Assembly: GCA_002367235.1 (NCBI GenBank) | Contig: DFBC01000034.1 | Span: 1,008-12,854, forward strand | DNA from: Cellvibrionales bacterium UBA3090 | Lineage (GTDB): Bacteria > Pseudomonadota > Gammaproteobacteria > Pseudomonadales > Porticoccaceae | Length of the DNA stretch: 11,847 nucleotides | Direction of reading: 5' to 3' | Part shown: positions 1-7,158 of the stretch, one piece after another | Position numbering within the stretch: the stretch's first letter is position 1 | How the letters are laid out: each line of letters begins with the position of its first letter | Program-made: the position numbers and the translations under genes | The notes under the pieces: generated by a model | The model's database searches: none | What the model saw: only the letters and a program-made list of their open reading frames with translations | What the model was told of the DNA's origin: nothing

Positions 1-201
1 CACCGCCTACGCGACCACGGCAACACCATGGTGGTGATCGAACATAATCTGGATGTAATCAAAACTGCAGATTGGCTGGTGGATCTGGGTCCCGAAGGAG
101 GCTCTGGCGGCGGTCAAATTATCGCCACAGGTACCCCAGAGGATGTTGCTACAGCTACACACTCTCATACCGGACACTTTTTGAAAAAACTTCTGGTGTA
201 A
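1..201 (+). CDS. uvrA: UvrA, excinuclease ABC subunit A (C-terminal end, partial)
   Basis: The frame is open from base 1 and ends at TAA 199-201, giving the last 66 residues of a protein that begins outside the window (UvrA is usually about 940 aa). The visible stretch carries VVIEHNLDVIKTADW, the ABC ATPase H-loop (switch histidine) of the second nucleotide-binding domain. It is followed by DLGPEGGSGGGQIIATGTPE, the characteristic C-terminal UvrA signature. UvrA is the ATP-driven damage sensor that loads UvrB on DNA lesions in nucleotide excision repair, in the cytoplasm on DNA. It is an SOS gene in many bacteria, but its promoter lies outside this window, so that cannot be checked. The end is followed within 10 bases by a GC-rich hairpin. 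The identification is very secure; only the length is incomplete. Confidence 0.96.
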   Translation, partial: HRLRDHGNTMVVIEHNLDVIKTADWLVDLGPEGGSGGGQIIATGTPEDVATATHSHTGHFLKKLLV

Positions 202-209
202 TTCTGGCT

Positions 210-244
210 GTGAGGGGGCATCAACTTCGAGGATACCCCCTCAC
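210..244 (+). terminator. Possible terminator hairpin after uvrA
   Basis: GTGAGGGGG (210-218) pairs perfectly with CCCCCTCAC (236-244) across a 17-base loop in which ATC and GAT can pair further. It starts 8 bases after the uvrA stop. The base run after it is A-rich rather than T-rich, so it is not a textbook intrinsic terminator; it could act with Rho or protect the 3' end of the mRNA. Position and stem strength are seen; the function is inferred. Confidence 0.45.
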
Positions 245-581
245 AAAACACGCTTATAAATCTAATTTAAAAGCTATAGGTTCCAGATAGTTTTCCTCTA
301 AAGTTCTCTCATCTTGCCGCTAAAATCATCGTAGTCTCGTAAAGAAGAGCTACCTTTTAAGCTATTAGCACATCACCTTTTGCCACAAAAGCCAACTTAA
401 AAGGGTGTATCAAAAAAACAAAAGTGCTTAAAAACAAGGGTTCCTAAGATCAAAAAAATTTAAGCCGAAACTGATCAATTTCACGAGGAAACCACCTGCA
501 ACTCTATGTTTTAAAAAGTTTTTACAGCAATCCACGGCAAATATACGTTACTCACCAAGAATCGGGGTTTATCACGAATCA

Positions 582-597
582 CTGTCTAAACTGACAG
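582..597. promoter_or_regulatory. CTGT-N8-ACAG palindrome (weak LexA-like site) before prkA
   Basis: The sequence CTGTCTAAACTGACAG fits the gammaproteobacterial LexA core pattern CTGT-N8-ACAG and is a palindrome with CTGTC/GACAG arms. Its interior lacks the alternating TA tract of strong boxes; by hand count 12 of 20 positions match the E. coli consensus. It ends 16 bases before the prkA ATG, between any plausible promoter and the Shine-Dalgarno, so it could be an operator or a leader hairpin. One such 8-base match by chance in 12 kb is quite possible, so this is a candidate only. Confidence 0.25.
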
Positions 598-613
598 AGA
601 GAGGAGGAGTGAT

Positions 614-2536
614 ATGACTATATTCAGCCATTATCAAGATCGATACGAATCCGCACAAATGGAGGAATACAGCCTTCATGAATATCTCGATCTATGCAAG
701 CAGGACCCTTTCACCTATGCCACAGCGGCTGAGCGGCTGTTAACCGCCATTGGTGAACCGGAAATTGTAGACACCGCTCAGGATCCGCGCCTCAGTCGAA
801 TTTTTTCCAACAAGGTGATTAAGCGCTATCCGACCTTTTCTGAATTCTATGGAATGGAGGATTGCATCGATCATATTGTTAGCTTCTTCCGCCACGCCGC
901 CCAGGGCCTGGAGGAGAAAAAACAAATACTCTACTTGCTTGGCCCAGTGGGGGGAGGTAAATCCTCGTTGGCCGAAAGGCTCAAAGCCCTGATGGAAAAG
1001 GTACCCATATACACGCTTAAGGATTCACCGGTCTTTGAATCGCCACTGGGACTATTTGACCCAATGGAAGACGGTCCTATTCTAAAAGAAGAATATGGCA
1101 TTCCCGAACGCTACCTGAAAACCATCATGTCTCCATGGGCGGTCAAGCGGCTGCATGAGTTTAATGGTGATTTAAACCAGTTCCGGGTGGTGAAATTGCA
1201 CCCCTCCATCCTCGACCAAATCGCCATATCCAAAACCGAGCCCGGCGACGAAAACAATCAGGACATTTCGTCATTGGTGGGCAAGGTCGATATACGCAAA
1301 CTGGAAAAATTTCCCCAACACGACCCCGATGCCTACAGCTACTCCGGCGGTATGTGCAGAGCTAATCAGGGACTGATGGAATTCGTCGAGATGTTCAAGG
1401 CGCCCATCAAAGTACTACACCCGCTCCTCACCGCGACCCAAGAAAGCAATTACAACGGAACTGAAGCGATCGGCGGCATTCCGTTTGATGGCATTGTGCT
1501 GGCACACTCAAACGAGGCGGAATGGAAGAATTTCAAAAACAACAAAAATAATGAGGCCTTCATTGATCGCGTCTACATCGTCAAGGTGCCCTATTGCTTA
1601 CGCGTGACAGAAGAAATTGAAATCTACCAAAAGCTCCTGCAAAACAGCTCGCTGGCTAACTCTCACTGCGCCCCAGATACGCTGAAGATGCTGGCCCAGT
1701 TCAGTGTTCTCTCAAGACTGAAAGAGCCTGAAAATTCCAGCATCTACTCAAAAATGCGGGTCTACGATGGCGAGAGTCTCAAAGATACCGACCCCAAAGC
1801 CAAATCCATCCAGGAGTACCGTGACAACGCTGGTGTCGATGAGGGAATGACCGGGTTATCCACCCGCTTTGCTTTCAAAGCGCTCTCCAAGGTGTTCAAT
1901 TTTGACCCCACCGAGATTGCGGCTAACCCAGTTCATCTGCTCTATGTACTGGAGAACCAAATAGAACAAGAGCAATTTCCCCAGGAGTTGCACGACCGAT
2001 ATATCAACACGATTAAGGAATTCCTGGCCCCCAACTATATCGACTTTATTGGCAAGGAAATCCAGACCGCTTACCTTGAATCCTACTCAGAATACGGTCA
2101 AAACCTGTTTGACCGCTATGTCACCTACGCTGACTTTTGGGTACAGGACCAAGAATACAGAGACCCGGAAACGGGTGAAATACTCGACCGTTCTGCACTC
2201 AATGATGAACTTGAGAAAACAGAAAAGCCTGCCGGCATTAGCAACCCCAAAGACTTCCGTAGTGAAATCGTCAACTTTGTGCTGCGAGCACGGGCGGCGA
2301 ATCAGGGAACCAATCCCAAATGGACCAGCTACGAAAAATTACGTGCCGTGATTGAGAAAAAAATGTTTGCCAGCACAGAGGACCTCCTGCCGGTCATTTC
2401 CTTCAACGCCAAAGCCTCCGCCGAAGACCAGAAAAAACACAGCGACTTTGTCGCCAGAATGGTAGAGCGCGGCTATACCGAGAAGCAGGTACGGTTGTTG
2501 TCCGAGTGGTACCTGCGGGTCAGGAAATCGCAATGA
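614..2536 (+). CDS. prkA: PrkA/YeaG-family AAA+ serine protein kinase
   Basis: The 640-aa product matches E. coli YeaG (about 644 aa) and B. subtilis PrkA along its whole length. The N-terminal two thirds is an AAA+ PrkA domain. It has a Walker A GPVGGGKSS at residues 110-118, the family motif NQGLMEFVEMFKAP at 251-264 (Walker B region), a sensor-1-like HSN at 298-300 and a candidate arginine finger at R319 in AFIDRV. The C-terminal third is the PrkA-specific domain described as kinase-like. The family was named for phosphorylation of an endogenous protein, and later work on Bacillus suggested protease activity, so its biochemistry is not settled. It acts in stationary-phase, nutrient and stress responses. 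The start has a very strong ribosome binding site (GAGGAGGAG, 601-609) 4 bases before ATG. It is the first gene of the prkA-yeaH-ycgB operon. The family assignment is firm; the activity follows family knowledge. Confidence 0.95.
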   Translation: MTIFSHYQDRYESAQMEEYSLHEYLDLCKQDPFTYATAAERLLTAIGEPEIVDTAQDPRLSRIFSNKVIKRYPTFSEFYGMEDCIDHIVSFFRHAAQGLEEKKQILYLLGPVGGGKSSLAERLKALMEKVPIYTLKDSPVFESPLGLFDPMEDGPILKEEYGIPERYLKTIMSPWAVKRLHEFNGDLNQFRVVKLHPSILDQIAISKTEPGDENNQDISSLVGKVDIRKLEKFPQHDPDAYSYSGGMCRANQGLMEFVEMFKAPIKVLHPLLTATQESNYNGTEAIGGIPFDGIVLAHSNEAEWKNFKNNKNNEAFIDRVYIVKVPYCLRVTEEIEIYQKLLQNSSLANSHCAPDTLKMLAQFSVLSRLKEPENSSIYSKMRVYDGESLKDTDPKAKSIQEYRDNAGVDEGMTGLSTRFAFKALSKVFNFDPTEIAANPVHLLYVLENQIEQEQFPQELHDRYINTIKEFLAPNYIDFIGKEIQTAYLESYSEYGQNLFDRYVTYADFWVQDQEYRDPETGEILDRSALNDELEKTEKPAGISNPKDFRSEIVNFVLRARAANQGTNPKWTSYEKLRAVIEKKMFASTEDLLPVISFNAKASAEDQKKHSDFVARMVERGYTEKQVRLLSEWYLRVRKSQ

Positions 2537-2570
2537 TAACGGATGAACGCGCGGCAGGGGAGACAGCCCC

Positions 2571-3827
2571 ATGTTTCTGATTGATCGGCGCCTTGGTAGC
2601 AAGCAGAAGAGCATGGTTAACCGCCAGCGATTCATGCGACGCTATCGAAAGCAAATTCGCAAAGCTGTGGCAGAAAACCTGAGAAGCCGCAGCATCACCG
2701 ACACAAAGGCCGGCGAGAAAATCAGTATTCCCGCACGGGATCTCAATGAGCCACATTTCTTCCACGGCAAGGGCGGAAAGGTCATTCACATCCTGCCCGG
2801 CAATGAAAAATTTGTCTCTGGTGATCGTTTTCCACGTCCAAGTCTGGGCGGGGGAAGTGGCTCTGGTAACGCCAGTGATTCGGGCAAGGGGATGGATGAG
2901 TTTGTTTTTGAAATAAGCCAGCAGGAGTTTCTGGACGCGTTATTCGAGGATATGGAACTGCCCAATCTCACCAAACGGCAACTGTCGGGCAGCGAAGAGT
3001 TTAAACGGGTTAAGTCGGGGTTCTCCAGTGAGGGGACACCCGCCAACATTAGTATTACCCGCTCAATGCAGGCCGCCACCAAACGTCGTATTGCCCTAGG
3101 TGCCAGTAAGCGAACCGAACTTCGAGAGCTAGAAGAACGCTTGTCGGCACTACCGGTGGTCGATGGTACACAGGAAGAACGCCGTGAACTGGAAAAGGCT
3201 ATCGAGCAATTGAGGGAACAGCTTTCTCACATTCCCTTCCTCGACGACTTCGACATCAAATATCACCGTCACACCAAAGAGCCCATCCCTCACTCAAAAG
3301 CCGTCATGTTCTGCCTGATGGATGTCTCAGGATCAATGGATCAAGCCACCAAGGATTTGGCGAAACGATTTTTTATTCTTCTTTACCTGTTCCTCTCCCG
3401 CAATTACGACAAGACCGACGTGGTTTTTATACGCCATCACACCACGGCTAAGGAAGTCGACGAAGAGGAGTTTTTTTATTCCAGAGAAACGGGGGGTACG
3501 GTGGTATCCAGCGCATTGGAATTGATGCATACCATCATTGACAGCCGTTACCCGGTCAACGAATGGAATATCTATGGCGCCCAAGCCTCGGATGGTGACA
3601 ACTGGCCCGACGACAGCCGCCGTTCGATTGATTTCATCACCAAGCTATTGGCTCAAACCCAGTATTTTGCCTACATCGAAATTACAGATCTGGGCGATAA
3701 ACCGCTATGGCAAACTTATACCCCGCTTCAAAAAAGTCACCCTGACATTTTTGCGATGCAACATATCAGGGGACCAGAGGATATTTATCCGGTTTTCCAT
3801 GAATTATTCAGGAAGCAGTCGGCATGA
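2571..3827 (+). CDS. yeaH: YeaH, DUF444 / VWA-like protein
   Basis: The 418-aa product closely follows E. coli YeaH (about 427 aa), from the N-terminal FLIDRRLGSKQKSMVNRQRF to the C-terminal QHIRGPEDIYPVFHELF. Residues 92-107 are a Gly/Ser linker and residues 175-220 a charged predicted coiled coil. A von Willebrand A-like fold follows, with the metal-ion-dependent adhesion site motif DVSGSMD at 251-257, a threonine in ETGGT (T310) and an acidic site in SDGDN (D341). The pattern suggests Mg-dependent protein binding. Its molecular partner is not established, but co-occurrence with PrkA suggests the two act together. ATG at 2571 follows AGGGGAG (2556-2562), 34 bases after the prkA stop. The 3' end overlaps the next gene by 4 bases. 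Identity is firm; function is inferred from neighbours. Confidence 0.94.
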   Translation: MFLIDRRLGSKQKSMVNRQRFMRRYRKQIRKAVAENLRSRSITDTKAGEKISIPARDLNEPHFFHGKGGKVIHILPGNEKFVSGDRFPRPSLGGGSGSGNASDSGKGMDEFVFEISQQEFLDALFEDMELPNLTKRQLSGSEEFKRVKSGFSSEGTPANISITRSMQAATKRRIALGASKRTELRELEERLSALPVVDGTQEERRELEKAIEQLREQLSHIPFLDDFDIKYHRHTKEPIPHSKAVMFCLMDVSGSMDQATKDLAKRFFILLYLFLSRNYDKTDVVFIRHHTTAKEVDEEEFFYSRETGGTVVSSALELMHTIIDSRYPVNEWNIYGAQASDGDNWPDDSRRSIDFITKLLAQTQYFAYIEITDLGDKPLWQTYTPLQKSHPDIFAMQHIRGPEDIYPVFHELFRKQSA

Positions 3828-5344
3828 CAACCAGGCCAATTTCAATCAGTTCAGAATGGGACTTTGAAACGCTAAAAAACTACGAGCGTGAAATTGCCCG
3901 TATTGCAGAAAAATTCAAACTGGACACCTACCCCAATCAAATTGAAATTATTAATTCTGAACAAATGATGGATGCCTACGCATCCTCAGGCATGCCGGTA
4001 AATTACAATCACTGGTCATTCGGCAAGCACTTTATCAGCATCGAAAACAATTACCGTCGAGGGCATATGGGATTGGCCTACGAAATCGTGATCAATTCCA
4101 ACCCTTGCATCACCTATTTAATGGAGGAAAACTCCACCACCATGCAGGCACTGGTCATTGCCCACGCCTGCTTTGGGCATAACTCCTTTTTCAAAAACAA
4201 TTATCTGTTTAAAACCTGGACGGATGCCGGATCAATCATCGACTATCTGGTCTTCACAAAGAGCTTTATCGCTAGGTGTGAAGAGCAACACGGTGTAGAA
4301 GAGGTCGAATTACTTCTCGACTCCTGTCACGCCCTAATGAGTCATGGCGTGGATCGCTACAAGCGCCCCTACCCCATCTCTGTTGAGGAAGAGGGCCGCC
4401 GCCAGCGAGAGAGAGAGGAAATACTTCAACAACAGGTCAACGAGCTATGGAAAACTATCCCTAAGAAGATGGATAGTGATGACGAATCACGACCGACTCG
4501 ATTCCCCTCCGAGCCCCAGGAAAACCTGCTCTATTTTGTAGAAAAAAATGCCCCGCTTCTAGAGCCCTGGCAACGGGAGGTCGTGCGCATCGTACGCAAG
4601 CTTGCCCAATACCTATATCCACAACGACAGACCAAAGTCATGAACGAAGGTTGGGCCTGCTTCTGGCATTTCCATATTCTGCACGAACTCTATAGTGAAG
4701 GTCTGGTTACCGATGGGTTTATGTTGGAATTTCTACAACACCACACCAATGTCATCTATCAGCCACCCTACAACTCTCCATACTTCAACGGCATAAACCC
4801 TTATACACTGGGTTTTGGCATGATGAACGATCTCAAACGAATCTGCGAGAATCCCACGGAGGAAGACCGGCGCTGGTTCCCGGATATTGCCGGTAGCCCG
4901 TGGTTAGACACCCTACACTTTGCCATGCGCGACTTTAAGGATGAGAGCTTTATCTTACAATTTCTATCCCCCCACCTGATTCGAGAGATGAAGTTATTTG
5001 CAGTAATGGATGACGAAAAAAATGACTTTTTGGAAGTCTCGAGTATTCACGATGAAAATGGCTATCAATCTATTAGAGAGCGACTCGCAGAAACCTACAA
5101 TATCAGCTATCAAGACCCCAACATTCAGGTCTACGAGGTCAATGTACGCGGTGACCGATCATTAACCCTACGCCATGAAATACAGAGTAACAGGCCGCTT
5201 GAAGCGGAATCGGCAAACGAGGTACTCAAGCACCTGCACAGGCTCTGGGGGTTTGATATTCACTTGGAATCGGTGATCAGCACTGGCCATGAAACCGTTA
5301 TTGAACGTCGCTACTCCTGCCCTGAAATACTTGAGTTAGAGTAA
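3824..5344 (+). CDS. ycgB: SpoVR/YcgB family protein
   Basis: The 506-aa product corresponds to E. coli YcgB (about 510 aa) and the Bacillus SpoVR family. Characteristic stretches are WSFGKHF (64-70), GLAYEIVINSNPCITYLMEE (83-102), the His-rich IAHACFGHNSFFKNN (112-126), and MNEGWACFWHFHILHELY (273-290). The HxxxGH and EGWAxFWH clusters resemble metal-binding sites; that is inference. Residues 188-210 are strongly charged, probably a helix. In Bacillus, SpoVR affects spore cortex formation. In non-sporulating proteobacteria the family appears with PrkA and YeaH and relates to stress or stationary phase; the biochemical role is unknown. The start overlaps the yeaH stop as ATGA, implying translational coupling. 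In E. coli this gene lies apart from yeaGH; here all three are in one operon, as I recall for Pseudomonas. Family assignment is firm. Confidence 0.94.
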   Translation: MTTRPISISSEWDFETLKNYEREIARIAEKFKLDTYPNQIEIINSEQMMDAYASSGMPVNYNHWSFGKHFISIENNYRRGHMGLAYEIVINSNPCITYLMEENSTTMQALVIAHACFGHNSFFKNNYLFKTWTDAGSIIDYLVFTKSFIARCEEQHGVEEVELLLDSCHALMSHGVDRYKRPYPISVEEEGRRQREREEILQQQVNELWKTIPKKMDSDDESRPTRFPSEPQENLLYFVEKNAPLLEPWQREVVRIVRKLAQYLYPQRQTKVMNEGWACFWHFHILHELYSEGLVTDGFMLEFLQHHTNVIYQPPYNSPYFNGINPYTLGFGMMNDLKRICENPTEEDRRWFPDIAGSPWLDTLHFAMRDFKDESFILQFLSPHLIREMKLFAVMDDEKNDFLEVSSIHDENGYQSIRERLAETYNISYQDPNIQVYEVNVRGDRSLTLRHEIQSNRPLEAESANEVLKHLHRLWGFDIHLESVISTGHETVIERRYSCPEILELE

Positions 5345-5440
5345 GCAGCCCCCGAGCAGCCTGATTCGATGGCGGGTGACACGACCACTAAAAACAATGG
5401 GATTCTCCCGCTATTGCCATTTGAAAAAACCCTGCTAATA

Positions 5441-5460
5441 TACTGTATATATAAACAGAC
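5441..5460. promoter_or_regulatory. LexA operator (SOS box), near consensus
   Basis: TACTGTATATATAAACAGAC matches the E. coli LexA consensus at 17 of 20 positions by hand count, with perfect CTGT and ACAG half-site cores (5443-5446, 5455-5458) and the alternating TA interior. It overlaps plausible promoter elements: TTGCCA at 5414-5419 or TTGAAA at 5421-5426 for -35, and TATACT at 5439-5444 or TATATA inside the box for -10. The spacings (12-19 bases) do not single out one pair. It lies 13 bases before the ATG of the small ORF at 5474, the usual arrangement for a LexA-repressed gene. That it binds LexA is inferred from the sequence. Confidence 0.85.
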
Positions 5461-5473
5461 TGTAGGAATAACC

Positions 5474-5656
5474 ATGTTTTTTTCAAAATTGCTCTATACG
5501 TTACGCTCACGCATTCGCGTTGCTCGATACAAAGCTCTACACAGCAATAGCTTCGACCTATTCCAAACCACACCACACCCCGTCACCCTGGGCCCCGAAC
5601 AGATGAGTCGATTCTTTGCCTTTATTGCCAACTCAGAACGCCCCAGAGTTCAGTAA
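5474..5656 (+). CDS. Putative SOS-regulated small basic protein, 60 aa, unknown family
   Basis: I do not recognise this protein. The ATG at 5474 follows AGGAA (5464-5468) with a 5-base spacer, directly downstream of the LexA box. The same frame is open back to 5369, but the operator and ribosome binding site favour this start. The 60-aa product has net charge about +6. Its N-terminus MFFSKLLYTLRSRIRVARYK alternates hydrophobic and arginine residues, as in an amphipathic helix that could touch membrane or nucleic acid. No clear transmembrane span or signal peptide is seen. The C-terminal half includes LGPEQMSRFFAFIA (39-52), a second likely helix. No cysteines and no zinc motif are present. 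By context it is a DNA-damage-induced small protein; known small SOS proteins include division inhibitors and membrane peptides such as TisB, but no homology to them is claimed. It could also be a short decayed remnant with a surviving promoter. Confidence 0.62.
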   Translation: MFFSKLLYTLRSRIRVARYKALHSNSFDLFQTTPHPVTLGPEQMSRFFAFIANSERPRVQ

Positions 5657-5916
5657 TTACCGTCACATCAAAACTGGCAGGTTACGGGAAAAGGATTTCT
5701 GTACCGCGCCACAACACCACAGCAAAGACGCTTCTTTATTAGCCCCGCTATCACCACGTCTTCCTGTCATTCCAGGCTCTGCTCTTAACCTTATACAGAC
5801 GGATCGGCGCTACCCTCAAACTTTGGGTATAGCAGATAGATCAGACTTTTATTTTCACCAAAGATGTCTGCCTCCTACAGGTACTGGTAACATACAAAAT
5901 GGACAGGGAATAACAC
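5657..5916 (+). other. Intergenic region between the SOS small ORF and cca
   Basis: These 260 bases hold no convincing gene with a ribosome binding site. One frame stays open from 5616 into cca, but it is out of frame with both neighbours and has no Shine-Dalgarno; its His/Pro/Ser/Arg-rich translation resembles no family I know. An inverted repeat TACCC (5811-5815) / GGGTA (5825-5829) with a 9-base loop is present. No strong terminator follows the small ORF, so SOS-driven transcripts might read into cca. The cca ribosome binding site is the weak AGGGA at 5905-5909. Confidence 0.4.
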
Positions 5917-7152
5917 ATGAAACTGTATTTAGTTGGCGGCGCGGTTCGCGATAAATTACTCGGCTACCCCTTTACAGAAAGGGACTGGGTTGTTGTGGGT
6001 GCCACCCCGAAAGAACTTCTTGATCAGGGATACAGGCAGGTTGGCAGTGATTTTCCTGTCTTCCTGCACCCAAAAACCAAGGAGGAGTACGCCCTTGCCC
6101 GAACCGAGAGAAAATCTGGCTCCGGATACAAAGGGTTTCAGTTTGATACTGACACCAGCGTCACCCTCGAGGAAGACCTATCCCGCCGAGACCTCACCAT
6201 CAACGCCATTGCAGAAGATAGTGGCGGCAACCTGATCGACCCCTACGGAGGTCAACGAGATATTGCCGACAAAAAACTGCGCCATGTATCCGATGCCTTT
6301 GTAGAAGACCCCTTACGCGTACTGCGTGTCGCTCGCTTTGCCGCCCGCTATCATCATTTAGGGTTTACCGTTGCCCCAGAAACTCTGGCCTTAATGACAG
6401 AGATTGCCGACAGCGGTGAACTGGAGCACCTCACAGCAGAACGTGTCTGGATGGAAACAGAGCGAGCACTGGGTGAAAAATCACCTCGGACTTATATTGA
6501 AGTGTTGCGGCAATGCAATGCTCTCAAGGTACTGTTTCCAGAAGTCGATCGGTTGTTCGGTGTAGCTCAACGCGCCGACTATCATCCCGAGATCGATACC
6601 GGTATTCACATTCTGATGGCGCTGGATCAAGCTGCCGCTCTGGATCATGACCCAGTGATCCGATTTGCCGTTCTGGTTCACGATCTAGGCAAAGGAATTA
6701 CGCCGGTAGATGTACTCCCCAAACACTCCGGTCATGAGGAGCGCGGGGTAAAGCTGGTTAATGAACTTTGCGACCGATTAAAAGCGCCAAACCGCTACCG
6801 TGACCTAGCGGTGCCTGTCACCCGCTATCATCTGCTGTGCCACAAAGCACCGCAACTTCGTCCCGCCACAATACTAAAAATGTTAAATGGAGTTGGTGCG
6901 CTCAGACAACCGGAAAAACTGGCACAATTTGTCCGCTGTTGCGAAGCCGATGCCAGAGGTCGCCTTGGATGCGAAAATAACACCTATCATTCAGGGGCTT
7001 GGTTACTAAAAGTTTTTGAGGCAATTCAGTCTGTCGATAATCAGGCGTTTATCCAGAAAGGCCTGAGTGGGAAAAAGCTGGGCGAGGCCATCAACCAGCG
7101 TCGCCTAGAAATTATTAGTAGCCTCAAGATCAATCATAAACCAGAAAGGTAA
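5917..7152 (+). CDS. cca: Cca, multifunctional CCA-adding tRNA nucleotidyltransferase
   Basis: The 411-aa product is nearly the same length as E. coli Cca (412 aa) and adds or repairs the 3' CCA end of tRNAs from CTP and ATP. The nucleotidyltransferase head shows LVGGAVRD (5-12), the metal-binding pair in ERDW (E21, D23; E. coli has Asp at 21) and RRDLTINA (90-97). DPLRVLRVARFAARY (131-145) follows. The C-terminal half has an HD phosphohydrolase domain with VLVHDLGKG (H255, D256) and EADARGR (343-349), typical of gammaproteobacterial enzymes that also show phosphatase and phosphodiesterase activity. ATG 5917 is preceded by AGGGA. The next gene starts 6 bases after the stop, so the two are likely cotranscribed. 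Identity is very secure. Confidence 0.96.
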   Translation: MKLYLVGGAVRDKLLGYPFTERDWVVVGATPKELLDQGYRQVGSDFPVFLHPKTKEEYALARTERKSGSGYKGFQFDTDTSVTLEEDLSRRDLTINAIAEDSGGNLIDPYGGQRDIADKKLRHVSDAFVEDPLRVLRVARFAARYHHLGFTVAPETLALMTEIADSGELEHLTAERVWMETERALGEKSPRTYIEVLRQCNALKVLFPEVDRLFGVAQRADYHPEIDTGIHILMALDQAAALDHDPVIRFAVLVHDLGKGITPVDVLPKHSGHEERGVKLVNELCDRLKAPNRYRDLAVPVTRYHLLCHKAPQLRPATILKMLNGVGALRQPEKLAQFVRCCEADARGRLGCENNTYHSGAWLLKVFEAIQSVDNQAFIQKGLSGKKLGEAINQRRLEIISSLKINHKPER

Positions 7153-7158
7153 CCCACG

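Larger units (their letters stand above)
202..613. other. AT-rich intergenic region upstream of prkA
   Basis: This 412-base gap has no credible ORF. It is visibly richer in A and T than the flanking genes and contains many A-runs. Apart from the hairpin after uvrA it holds an inverted repeat, TAAAAA-G-TTTTTA at 512-524. A weak sigma-70-like pair is possible: TTTTTA 519-524, 17-base spacer, TATACG 542-547. A CTGT-N8-ACAG palindrome lies at 582-597 just before the prkA ribosome binding site (GAGGAGGAG, 601-609). The E. coli yeaGH operon is known to use sigma-54 and NtrC, so a GG-N10-GC element was sought here and not found. The prkA promoter almost certainly lies in this gap, but its exact position is not supported strongly. 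Confidence 0.5.

Noticed and set aside
2339..3082. Antisense frames opposite prkA and yeaH
   Set aside because: They overlap well conserved genes and show no motif or start signal; taken as shadow frames.
5399..5409. GGGA-TTC-TCCC hairpin after ycgB as a terminator
   Set aside because: Only a 4-bp stem, without a T-run; too weak to call.
5369..5473. N-terminal extension of the small ORF by 35 codons
   Set aside because: It would place the LexA box inside the coding sequence, and the ATG at 5369 lacks a Shine-Dalgarno; the start at 5474 has one.
5616..5954. 112-codon frame running from the end of the small SOS ORF into cca
   Set aside because: No ribosome binding site, overlaps both neighbours in another frame, and its composition resembles no known family; kept only as a possible frameshift remnant in the findings.
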